DNA of 36,623 nucleotides from Virgibacillus alimentarius (GTDB lineage Bacteria > Bacillota > Bacilli > Bacillales > Amphibacillaceae), in NCBI RefSeq assembly GCF_000709085.1, contig NZ_JFBD01000007.1, positions 1 through 36,623 of the forward strand, in the 5' to 3' direction. Shown here piece by piece: positions 23,600 through 31,453 of the stretch (positions are counted from its first letter, which is position 1; each line of letters starts with the position of its first letter). The notes under the pieces are model-generated. The model was not told the origin of the DNA and ran no database searches. It saw only the letters and a list, made by a program, of their open reading frames with translations. A program made the position numbers and the translations under genes.

Positions 23600-25839
23600 C
23601 TTTCACACCACTCACATTCCTCAATATCGTTTGAGGTTGATCGTACATAATAAGTTGTTTTAAGTCCTTCTTTCCATGCCTGCAAATGCAGATTCAACAA
23701 TACGGAAGCCCGGATGGTGTGTGGTACATAAAAATTAAATGAAATACTTTGGTCAATATGTTTCTGGCGTGCAGCATTTTGTCTCACAGACCATCTTTGG
23801 TCAACGATATAAGCAGATCTTCTGTAAATATCATATGTCTTATGATCTAAATCCGGTGCAGTTTTCGGTATTTTAAAATCTTTCTTTTCTTCATTATAGA
23901 AAGATTTAAATATAGGATCGATACTTGCAGTAGAACCAGCGATTATTGCCGTGCTTGAGTTTGGTGCAACAGCCATTAAATAACCATTGCGTATTCCGTG
24001 TTCAGTAACGTCTTTTTGTAATTCAGACCACTTCGTACTATCATAGTTTTTATTTGTAAAGTACTCACCTGTCTGCCACTGGCTTCCTTCAAAGGCAGGA
24101 TAGCTTCCTTTTTCTTTACTTAATTCCATGCTTTTCTTGATTGTTAAATAAGCGATCTTTTCATACAGATCATCTGCATAATCTACAGCTTCTTCTGACT
24201 CCCATTTAATATTTTCAAGAGCAAGTAAATGGTGCCACCCAAATGTACCAAGTCCAATCGCACGGTATTTTTGGTTTGTTAATTGCGCTTGTTTAATTGG
24301 CAGTGTATTAATCTCGATTACATTATCAAGCATGCGAACTTGAATTTGAATAAGTCGCTCTAAAACTTGGTCCGGTACAGCCTTTCCTAGATTAATAGAA
24401 CTTAAGTTACAAACTACATAATCTCCCGTCTTATATTTTTTGACGATTGTATTCTCTTGTTCTACAAATTCCTCTAAAAACTCAGAAGGTGACTGATTTT
24501 GCGTAATTTCTGTACAAAGGTTTGAGCAATAAATCATTCCGCTTTGATTGTTGTTATTCGTCCGATTTACTTCATCCCGGTAAAACATAAACGGTGTACC
24601 AGATTCGAGCTGCGACTTCATGATGCGCTTCATAATATCAATCGCAGGTACTTTCTTCTTGGAAAGCAATTCAGATTGAACACATGCTTCGTATTTCTCA
24701 CGCCAGCTACCGCTTCCTTTTTCCTCATCATAAAAGTCCTCAAGAGAATAACCCATCACTTGCCTTACTTCATGTGGATCAAATAAATACCAGTCACCAC
24801 GGTTTTCCACTTGTTCCATAAAATAATCCGGCAAACAAACACCTGTGAAAATATCATGGGCTCTCATTCGCTCATCCCCGTTATTTAACTTCAGATCCAG
24901 GAAGGCCTCAATATCTGCATGCCAAACATCTAGGTAAATGGCAATCGCACCTTTTCTAGTCCCCAATTGATCCACGGAAACAGCAGTATTATTCAATTGC
25001 TTAATCCATGGAACGACACCACTAGACATCCCTTTGAATCCTTTAATGGAACTACCCCGGCTACGGATTTTACCCATATAAACGCCAATTCCGCCGCCAT
25101 TTTTCGATAACTTTGCAATGTCAGTATTACTGTCGTAAATCGACTGCAAACTATCATCCACTGTATCTATAAAACAACTGGAAAGCTGTCCGTGTGATTT
25201 TCCGGCATTATTTAGTGTTGGCGTTGCCACCGTCATGTAAAGATTGCTAAGCGCCCAGTAAGCTTCTTCTACTAAACTGCTCCGCTTTGACTTATCCTCA
25301 TCTTGCATTAAGTACATCGCAATAATCATCCAACGCTCTTGTGGAAGTTCATAAATGTTTTTATCATGATCCGTTGCTAGATATCTTGTAGCCAATGTAT
25401 ATAAACCAAGATAATCAAACAGGAAATCCCGTTCTGGCTCAATCTTTCCTGCGAAATAATTTATTTCTTCTTCTGAATACTTATCCATAATATGTGCTGA
25501 ATAGATACCTTCATCTGTCAGCAATTTTACCAACTCATAAAAACTGCCATATTTTAATCCGGCGTCATAATCCCTATTATTAGCAGCCTTCTTATAAAGT
25601 GTTTGCAGGTAAAGTCTGCTAGCTAGAAATGTCCACGCCGGACTCGCCTCATCAATATTTTCAAGTGCATTTTTAATCAAAATCTCAGTTGCTGCCTCAT
25701 CGGACATATTATTTTTAACAGCCCTAGTCGATTTTTCTAAATAGTAGTCTATGTTTATTGAAAGATCTTGAGCTGAATTTCCGATCAAACGTAATACCTT
25801 TTCCTGTTCGTTTTCATTTACCGTCATCATCGCACACAT
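23596..25839 (-). CDS. nrdE: Ribonucleotide reductase large subunit NrdE
   Basis: This 747-residue catalytic subunit has the redox pair C222 (SSCFIDT) and C477 (VVCNLSS). The radical site reads N440-x-C442-x-E444 (NLCTEI), and the C-terminal shuttle pair is C742/C745 (ECEWCES). No N-terminal ATP-cone is visible, as expected for class Ib, although the N-terminal region is longer than in B. subtilis NrdE (~700). AAGGAGG precedes the ATG. It is first gene of nrdE-nrdI-nrdF, with a long leader containing a palindrome and a hairpin. Confidence 0.92.
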   Translation of the reverse strand: MCAMMTVNENEQEKVLRLIGNSAQDLSINIDYYLEKSTRAVKNNMSDEAATEILIKNALENIDEASPAWTFLASRLYLQTLYKKAANNRDYDAGLKYGSFYELVKLLTDEGIYSAHIMDKYSEEEINYFAGKIEPERDFLFDYLGLYTLATRYLATDHDKNIYELPQERWMIIAMYLMQDEDKSKRSSLVEEAYWALSNLYMTVATPTLNNAGKSHGQLSSCFIDTVDDSLQSIYDSNTDIAKLSKNGGGIGVYMGKIRSRGSSIKGFKGMSSGVVPWIKQLNNTAVSVDQLGTRKGAIAIYLDVWHADIEAFLDLKLNNGDERMRAHDIFTGVCLPDYFMEQVENRGDWYLFDPHEVRQVMGYSLEDFYDEEKGSGSWREKYEACVQSELLSKKKVPAIDIMKRIMKSQLESGTPFMFYRDEVNRTNNNNQSGMIYCSNLCTEITQNQSPSEFLEEFVEQENTIVKKYKTGDYVVCNLSSINLGKAVPDQVLERLIQIQVRMLDNVIEINTLPIKQAQLTNQKYRAIGLGTFGWHHLLALENIKWESEEAVDYADDLYEKIAYLTIKKSMELSKEKGSYPAFEGSQWQTGEYFTNKNYDSTKWSELQKDVTEHGIRNGYLMAVAPNSSTAIIAGSTASIDPIFKSFYNEEKKDFKIPKTAPDLDHKTYDIYRRSAYIVDQRWSVRQNAARQKHIDQSISFNFYVPHTIRASVLLNLHLQAWKEGLKTTYYVRSTSNDIEECEWCES

Positions 25840-25901
25840 GACTGATCCTCCTTAAGAAAGTATGTATAATTATAAAATAAAATATAAGTATTATAATAAC
25901 T

Positions 25902-25961
25902 AAAAAAGTCCTCATTTCTTGGATTTCCATTACAAAGACCTCATTTTATCACATCCAAGAA
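25902..25961 (-). promoter_or_regulatory. Attenuator-like hairpin in the nrdE leader
   Basis: On the minus strand TTCTTGGAT (25961-25953) pairs with ATCCAAGAA (25924-25916) across a 28-base loop. ATGAGGAC and six T follow, about 65 bases before nrdE. The sequence AAATGAGG(T/A)CTTT also occurs twice here. It could be a terminator or attenuator; function unproven. Confidence 0.35.
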
Positions 25962-26047
25962 GTGAAAACTACATAATTTAATATTTTCTTGCCTCTTTGC
26001 ATAAGCACTTGTTCATTACGTATATTTTGCTCCTTGTTGAACTATCT

Positions 26048-26093
26048 GATCAAACCATTTAAGTACTATATATAGTACTTAAATGGTTTGATC
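26048..26093. promoter_or_regulatory. 46-bp perfect palindrome with NrdR-box core
   Basis: Two 23-base arms are exact reverse complements with no spacer; the ends are GATCAAACC and GGTTTGATC. The centre contains ACTATATATAGT (26065-26076), which fits the published NrdR consensus core. It lies between gltC and nrdE. A possible promoter (TTGCCA 26143-26138, TAATCT 26120-26115, minus strand) is upstream. No T-run follows on either side, so it is not a simple terminator. Confidence 0.65.
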
Positions 26094-26148
26094 ACAACAA
26101 GATATTGTATAATTAGATTATCATATATAAGACATTTTGGCAATCAGT

Positions 26149-27057
26149 TCAGTTTTGAAATTTCTCCAACCTCATGAAAAAGTCTTTCAAAAACTCATAA
26201 AATAGCTTTTCTGTAGGAAGCAATTTACGCTCCGTTGGTATAATTACACCTACTGTCCTCGTTATATTTGGCTCGATAATAGGAAGCTTAACTGATGCAC
26301 GCGGCAAATTATCTACTAACGTTATTTCCGGAACGAGTGAAACACCGAGTCCAGCAGATACTAATCCTTTTATTGCATCAATATCTTCTCCCTCAAAAAC
26401 AACTTTTGGTTTAAAACCAAGCTGTTGACAACCTTCTTCAATAATTTCACGAAGTATATACCCATTTGGAAACAAAATAAACGTCTCATTTTGCAGCTGG
26501 TTCAGCTTTAGGGATCGTTCTTCTGCCAGTGGATGACTGGTCGGTAACAAAGCAATAATATTTTCGCTAAACAATATCGTCCCCTTTATTTTCTTTTTAT
26601 ATTTTGTAGGAAGAGGGCCTAATAATGCCATATTAATGTCACCTTTAATAACAGCTTCTGTTAAATCATGATAAGATCCTTGGTGCAGCTGAAATTTAAC
26701 ATTTGGGTATTGCTCATGAAAGGCAGATATAGCGGTGGGTAATATATAGGTAGATAAACTGCTCGGAAAGCCTACATGAATTGCACCTCGCTCAGGATCT
26801 GTATATTCTTCTACTACCTGTTTGGCATCATCAATCACATTTATTGCTTGTTCCATATGTTCTAAGAAAATTCGTCCAATAGGGGTTAATCGAACGGTCC
26901 GGCCTTCCCGGATAAAAAGATCAACACCTAATTCATCTTCCAAATTAAAGATTTGCCGACTTACTGCTGATTGTGCAACGTGCAGAGCATCTGCAGCCTC
27001 TGTCACATGTTCTCGCTTCGCTACTTCTATAAAATATTTAATCTGTCTTAGTTCCAA
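26149..27057 (-). CDS. gltC: LysR-family regulator GltC
   Basis: This 302-residue LysR protein has a winged HTH in the first 60 residues (REHVTEAADALHVAQSAVSR, then LEDELGVDLFIREGR). The effector domain contains GFPSSLSTYILPTAISAF, LLGPLPT and GEDIDAIKGLVSAGLGVSL. Near-identical blocks are known in B. subtilis GltC, the glutamate/2-oxoglutarate-sensing activator of gltAB. I place the start at TTG (MELRQ, as in GltC) after AAAGGGGTGA; GTG three codons upstream is the alternative. It is divergent from gdhA, so it probably controls glutamate synthesis through gdhA here (inference). Confidence 0.88.
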   Translation of the reverse strand: MELRQIKYFIEVAKREHVTEAADALHVAQSAVSRQIFNLEDELGVDLFIREGRTVRLTPIGRIFLEHMEQAINVIDDAKQVVEEYTDPERGAIHVGFPSSLSTYILPTAISAFHEQYPNVKFQLHQGSYHDLTEAVIKGDINMALLGPLPTKYKKKIKGTILFSENIIALLPTSHPLAEERSLKLNQLQNETFILFPNGYILREIIEEGCQQLGFKPKVVFEGEDIDAIKGLVSAGLGVSLVPEITLVDNLPRASVKLPIIEPNITRTVGVIIPTERKLLPTEKLFYEFLKDFFMRLEKFQN

Positions 27058-27222
27058 TTTAATCACCCCTTTATCTCATTATCTCATATTGGCATTGATT
27101 AAATCTATAATTTATATTGTTTAGATAACGATATTTGTGTAAAGTAGTTATATAATAGAAAATTCAATCACTAGGGGCAAAATTAAACATTTACTCAAAA
27201 AACCCGAATATTTGAAAGCTAT

Positions 27223-27245
27223 AAATCGTTATAAAACGATTTTTT
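27223..27245 (+). promoter_or_regulatory. Terminator-like hairpin in the gdhA leader
   Basis: AAATCGTT (27223-27230) pairs with AACGATTT (27235-27242) around an ATAA loop, and T continues to 27245. It lies about 70 bases before gdhA. It may be an attenuator, or it may end short divergent transcripts. Other motifs, such as ATCTCATTATCTCATA near 27073-27088, may be part of GltC binding. Confidence 0.4.
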
Positions 27246-27315
27246 GCCTTTATATGAATGTTTTTATTGAGCGTAACAAGAATAAGCATACATTTAAGAA
27301 AAGGAGGCTATATAC

Positions 27316-28701
27316 ATGATGGATCTTATTAAGAAAAATTCTTTAACAGATGAGCAAAAAGCAAAAGAATATTTAAAAAATGTCTATGCAACGATCAAAC
27401 ATCGGGACCCACATGAACAAGAATTCCTCCAATCTGTAAAAGAAATATTCGAATCACTTACCCCCGTCTTTGTGAAACATCCAACATATATGGAAAATGG
27501 AATACTGGAACGAATTGCAGAACCTGAAAGAATCATTACATTCCGCGTGCCATGGGTAGATGACTATGGAAAAGTCCAAGTAAACCGTGGATATCGTGTT
27601 CAATTTAATAGTGCAATTGGCCCTTATAAAGGTGGATTACGTTTTCACCCATCCGTTAATGCTAGTATTGTAAAGTTTCTGGGACTTCAGCAAATTTTTA
27701 AGAACTCCCTTACAGGCCAGCCTATTGGTGGTGGAAAAGGGGGAGCTGACTTTGACCCAAAAGGGAAAACGGACGCCGAAATTAGACGTTTTTGTCAAAG
27801 CTTTATGACCGAACTTTCCAAGCATATCGGTCCTGACATTGATATACCAGCCGGGGACATTGGTGTCGGAGCCAAAGAAATCGGCTATATGTTTGGCCAA
27901 TATAAAAGACTCCAAGGACGCTTTGAAGCTGGAGTTTTAACCGGAAAGGGCTTAGGGTACGGCGGCAGTATAGGACGTAAAGAGGCAACTGGCTACGGTA
28001 CTATTTACTTTGTTCAAGAAATGTTAAAAGACCAAGATATGTCATTGGAAAATTGTACAGTTGTTGTTTCCGGATCAGGAAATGTATCTATTTATGCCAT
28101 AGAAAAAGCAATCAGCCTCGGTGCAAAGGTTGTAGCATGCAGTGACTCTTGCGGTTATATCTATGATGAAAATGGAATTAATGTAGAGACAGTGAAGCAA
28201 ATTAAAGAAGTAAATAATGACCGCATTAGTTCCTATTTACAGTTCCATCCAGAGGCAAAATACTTCGACGGATGTTCTGGCATCTGGTCCATTCCTTGTG
28301 ATGTCGCACTTCCATGTGCTACACAAAATGAAATCGATCAAGATTCAGCAAATCAATTGCTGGATAATGGTGTAAAAATTGTAGCAGAAGGTGCAAACAT
28401 GCCATCAACTGCGGAAGCTATTCGGGTTTTCCAATCAAATAATGTACTATTTGGACCAGCAAAAGCAGTAAACGCAGGCGGTGTAGCCGTTTCTTCATTA
28501 GAGATGGCACAAAACAGCATGCGAATGGCTTGGAGCTTTGAAGAAGTAGATCAAAAATTACATGAAATCATGAAAAACATTTACAATAATTGTGTAACAG
28601 CTGCTAAGGATTACGGCCAGGAAGGCAATTTAATAGCTGGTGCCAATATTTCCGGGTTCATTAAGGTTGCAGACGCAATGATTGATCAAGGCATTATTTA
28701 A
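27316..28701 (+). CDS. gdhA: NADP-type glutamate dehydrogenase
   Basis: This 461-residue enzyme aminates 2-oxoglutarate to glutamate in the cytosol. The catalytic domain has FRVPWVDDYGKVQVNRGYRV, FNSAIGPYKGGLRFHPSV, the lysine site PIGGGKGGADFDPKGK and PAGDIGVGAKEIGYM. The Rossmann part has VVVSGSGNVSIYAIEKA. A VSSLEMAQNS block closes it. Length and motifs match hexameric small-subunit GdhA (~450). AAGGAGG precedes ATG-ATG. A rho-independent terminator follows. The gltC gene next door suggests nitrogen- or carbon-responsive control. Confidence 0.92.
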   Translation: MMDLIKKNSLTDEQKAKEYLKNVYATIKHRDPHEQEFLQSVKEIFESLTPVFVKHPTYMENGILERIAEPERIITFRVPWVDDYGKVQVNRGYRVQFNSAIGPYKGGLRFHPSVNASIVKFLGLQQIFKNSLTGQPIGGGKGGADFDPKGKTDAEIRRFCQSFMTELSKHIGPDIDIPAGDIGVGAKEIGYMFGQYKRLQGRFEAGVLTGKGLGYGGSIGRKEATGYGTIYFVQEMLKDQDMSLENCTVVVSGSGNVSIYAIEKAISLGAKVVACSDSCGYIYDENGINVETVKQIKEVNNDRISSYLQFHPEAKYFDGCSGIWSIPCDVALPCATQNEIDQDSANQLLDNGVKIVAEGANMPSTAEAIRVFQSNNVLFGPAKAVNAGGVAVSSLEMAQNSMRMAWSFEEVDQKLHEIMKNIYNNCVTAAKDYGQEGNLIAGANISGFIKVADAMIDQGII

Positions 28702-28737
28702 AGAATAAAGATCACAAACAAATACAAAAATTGATGA

Positions 28738-28768
28738 AACTTGTAAGTTAGGACCTTACAGGTTTTTT
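28738..28768 (+). terminator. Terminator of gdhA
   Basis: AACTTGTAAG (28738-28747) pairs, with G-U, with CTTACAGGTT (28755-28764), followed by T to 28768. Confidence 0.85.
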
Positions 28769-28803
28769 CCTATGTTTAAAATATAATAAAAGGATGATGA
28801 TAT

Positions 28804-29523
28804 ATGCAGGAATTCGTCGATTTATTAACTGCATCCAAGTACACAATTGTTTTTACAGGGGCTGGCATGTCAACGGAAAGCGGATTACCAGACTTTAGAT
28901 CGAAAGAGCGCGGGCTCTGGACAAAATTTAACCCGGATGAGTTAGCAAATGTGGATGCACTCAAGCACAACCAAGAAGAATTTACTGATTTCTATCGTTT
29001 CCGCCTTTCGGAAATAAATAAATACCAGCCACACGAGGGACATACCATCTTGGCAAAATGGGAAAAAGCAGATGTCATTAAAGGCATTATCACACAAAAT
29101 GTCGATGGTTTTCACCATGATGCCGGAAACCAAAACGTGATGGAGCTGCACGGCACTTTTCGCAGTTTTCATTGCCATCAGTGCAAAAAAACGCATGAAC
29201 GGAAGAATTATTTATCAGGAGATGTAAACTGCCCTGCTTGTGGAGGTTTAGTTCGCCCTGGAATTGTATTATTTGGTGAAACCTTGCCAGAGGAAACGTT
29301 TCTCAAAGCAGAACTGGAGTCCCTGCAAGCTGACCTCTTTATTGTCCTTGGATCCTCCTTATCTGTCAGCCCAGCAAATATGTTCCCTTTACACGCCAAG
29401 CAAAATGGGGCAAAATTAGCCATTATCAATCGAGAACCTACACCGTATGATGACGATGCAGATTATATCGTTCGGGACCAAAGTATTAAAGAAGTATTAA
29501 CAAAAACAAACGCTTTGCTGTAG
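28804..29523 (+). CDS. Sir2-family NAD-dependent protein deacylase
   Basis: This 239-residue sirtuin has the NAD-binding GAGMSTESGLPDFRS (19-33), TQNVDGFH (97-104), catalytic H116 in ELHGTF, and zinc cysteines C124/C127 (CHQC) and C143/C146 (CPAC). GSSLSVSPA is near the C-terminus. It removes acyl groups from lysines using NAD. Length is normal for bacterial SrtN/CobB-type proteins. AAAGGATG precedes ATG. It is monocistronic and follows gdhA, with no evident functional link. Confidence 0.92.
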   Translation: MQEFVDLLTASKYTIVFTGAGMSTESGLPDFRSKERGLWTKFNPDELANVDALKHNQEEFTDFYRFRLSEINKYQPHEGHTILAKWEKADVIKGIITQNVDGFHHDAGNQNVMELHGTFRSFHCHQCKKTHERKNYLSGDVNCPACGGLVRPGIVLFGETLPEETFLKAELESLQADLFIVLGSSLSVSPANMFPLHAKQNGAKLAIINREPTPYDDDADYIVRDQSIKEVLTKTNALL

Positions 29524-29533
29524 AACCAAAAAA

Positions 29534-29580
29534 AGGTTGTCTCATGAAGGAATCACCCTCCTGAGACAACCTTATTTTTT
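29534..29580. terminator. Bidirectional terminator
   Basis: GGTTGTCTCA pairs with TGAGACAACC across about 17 bases, with A-run before and T-run after. It ends both the sirtuin gene and the minus-strand thioesterase, whose stop codon overlaps the end of this region. Confidence 0.85.
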
Positions 29581-30048
29581 TCGGTTGATACCTATAACAC
29601 GTCCGGCTTCTTTTGGTTTCTCCTTCGGTGTATAATTCCTTGTAAGTTCTCTCACCCTGTCCCATACTTCCTGTGGAAAAGGGGCTGGCCTTCCGTTTTT
29701 TTGGTTCATTCCCATTAACATTTGTTCACTAGTGGCAGCACGTTTCCCATCATCCCCATATAATTCTAAAAAAATATGAATGCGTTTTTCATCACAGTCA
29801 AGCATTTGAAAATATACCTCAAATGACTCATCTAATTTCATCTCATCTAAATAACATACATGATTTTCTAAGGTGAAAATGGTATACTGCTTTTCTGCTC
29901 GGAATTGCTCGTCTATACCAATCAAACTCATGAAAGCATCGATCCCTAAACTAAATACACGAACATAGTCTGCATCATTCATATGTCCATTATAATCAAT
30001 CCACTCTTTTTTTACATTCCCTTTTAAGATTGCTTTTACTTCCTGCAT
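29572..30048 (-). CDS. Hotdog thioesterase, probable betainyl-CoA thioesterase
   Basis: This 158-residue 4-hydroxybenzoyl-CoA-thioesterase-type protein has EWIDYNGHMNDADYVRVF near the N-terminus, in which D18 and H22 lie in the typical active-site loop. Next come FTLENHVCYLDEMKLDE and ATSEQMLMGMNQ. Next to L-carnitine dehydrogenase and a BKACE enzyme, it most likely hydrolyses betainyl-CoA to glycine betaine (inference from context plus the known pathway). The start was set at the second ATG because AGGAGG is seven bases upstream; the ATG two codons earlier is too close. It was probably once continuous with the LcdH operon, from which an IS110 remnant now separates it. Confidence 0.75.
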   Translation of the reverse strand: MQEVKAILKGNVKKEWIDYNGHMNDADYVRVFSLGIDAFMSLIGIDEQFRAEKQYTIFTLENHVCYLDEMKLDESFEVYFQMLDCDEKRIHIFLELYGDDGKRAATSEQMLMGMNQKNGRPAPFPQEVWDRVRELTRNYTPKEKPKEAGRVIGINRKK

Positions 30049-30202
30049 ATACATACCTCCTCGTATCGTATATTTAAGCATTGATTTTCTGCCTATTGAT
30101 TCTGATTCATTTTAGAAGTATACAAGCTTTGTCACTCCGTTTGTGCTATTTTTCATGAAGGCGTTTATCATCTGCATCATATGTTAATCACTTGGACGCT
30201 CC

Positions 30203-30470
30203 ATGACGGTTGTAAAAGAAGAACAGTACGTTGCGTTACAACAGCTGACACGGGCAAGGTACCAGTTGATACGCCATGTCAGTCAGGAAAAGCAACGCTT
30301 TCTTCAGTATCTTGAATAGCTTCTAAATCCTTTTAAGTAATCTCCAGTAAATTCCATTTATTTGCTGGGTCTGGTTAGTGATGCCTTTTTTAAACAAATT
30401 GGATCTTGCCAATCACATATCTAAGCCTTTTTCGCTTGGCATATCACTGCTGCAGGTCTTTTACGGACTT
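30203..30470 (+). mobile_element. IS110-family transposase remnant
   Basis: An ATG at 30203 opens a 38-codon frame to TAG at 30317. It contains VVKEEQYVALQQLTRARYQL and continues RHVSQEKQRFLQYLE, a conserved stretch of IS110-type (DEDD) transposases. The remaining ~150 bases have no coherent frame, though they may be element-derived. The piece lies on the opposite strand to, and between, the thioesterase and L-carnitine dehydrogenase genes. Confidence 0.6.
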
Positions 30471-30474
30471 ATCG

Positions 30475-31452
30475 TTAAAGTGTTTTATTAAGGTTCGCTG
30501 CAGGCCAGTATTTTTCTAACAGACTCTGTAATTCAATTAAGAACTGATCACGCCGTTGTTCAAGATTTTCCATTTTTGTACCTGCTGTTTGCTTTTCACA
30601 GCCCGTGATCACTTTTTCAGCCAGTTCATCTGTTAATTCTGGAGCTTCCAACTTGGTCCAAGGAAGTTTCAATGCAGGTCCAAATTGTTCAAGCATATGG
30701 CGCATGCCTTGTTTGCCCCCGCCCATATGTAGCGTTAGAAAAGGACCCATTAAGGCCCATCTTAGACCTGGTCCATAAACAATGGAGGCATCTACTTCTT
30801 CCGTAGTAGCAATTCCATCATTCACAATATGCAGCGCTTCACGCCAAATAGCTTCCATCAAACGATCCGCCACATGCCCTTCAATTTCCTTCTCAATGAC
30901 AAGTGGCTTCATTTTAAGGCTGTTGTAAATAAACTTAGCATTTTCAATATAACGTAGCTCTGTCTTTTCTCCGCCAACTACTTCTACTAATGGCATGAGA
31001 TAGACGGGGTGAAAAGGATGAGCAACAAGAACACGCTCCGGAGCATTTACACAATCCGCCTGTAAGCTGCTCGGCAAAATCCCCGATGTGCTTGACGCAA
31101 TAACTGTTCCTTTTGGTGCATACCGATCAATTTCGGAAATCACTTGCCGCTTTAAAGCCTCTCGTTCTGGAACATTCTCTTGAATAAAATCTGCCTGTTT
31201 TACTGCCTCTTTCAAATCACTTTCGAAAAATAAATGATCCATGGATGCTTCCGCATGCAAGCCAATTTTCTCCATGGATGGCCATGCATTTGCCACTGCT
31301 TCTTTCGTTTGCTCTCTTGCAGCAGGGTCTGGATCATAAGCGGTTACTTGAAAACCATTCGCTAAAAAACGGGTAATCCAGCCATTCCCTATAACCCCCG
31401 TTCCTACAACGGTAATGTTTTTAATCGTAGATGTTGTCATTTTCTCTGTCAT
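30475..31452 (-). CDS. L-carnitine dehydrogenase (3-hydroxyacyl-CoA dehydrogenase family)
   Basis: This 325-residue protein has an N-terminal NAD-binding fold (VVGTGVIGNGW, glycines 17-19-22). QENVPEREALKRQVISEID, SSTSGILPS, HPFHPVYLMPLVEVVGG and a C-terminal helical domain (EIEGHVADRLMEAIWREAL) follow. This is the pattern of L-carnitine dehydrogenases, which oxidise L-carnitine to 3-dehydrocarnitine. The length is usual (~320). It begins one base after the BKACE stop and uses AAAGG upstream. Context (BKACE, thioesterase, BCCT carrier, GbsR) strongly favours carnitine over a general 3-hydroxyacyl-CoA substrate. Confidence 0.85.
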   Translation of the reverse strand: MTEKMTTSTIKNITVVGTGVIGNGWITRFLANGFQVTAYDPDPAAREQTKEAVANAWPSMEKIGLHAEASMDHLFFESDLKEAVKQADFIQENVPEREALKRQVISEIDRYAPKGTVIASSTSGILPSSLQADCVNAPERVLVAHPFHPVYLMPLVEVVGGEKTELRYIENAKFIYNSLKMKPLVIEKEIEGHVADRLMEAIWREALHIVNDGIATTEEVDASIVYGPGLRWALMGPFLTLHMGGGKQGMRHMLEQFGPALKLPWTKLEAPELTDELAEKVITGCEKQTAGTKMENLEQRRDQFLIELQSLLEKYWPAANLNKTL

Positions 31453-31453
31453 G

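Noticed and set aside
26048-26093. 46-bp palindrome as a simple gltC terminator
   Set aside because: No T-run follows on either strand and the centre fits an NrdR core, so a plain terminator is less likely, though a role in ending gltC transcripts cannot be excluded.
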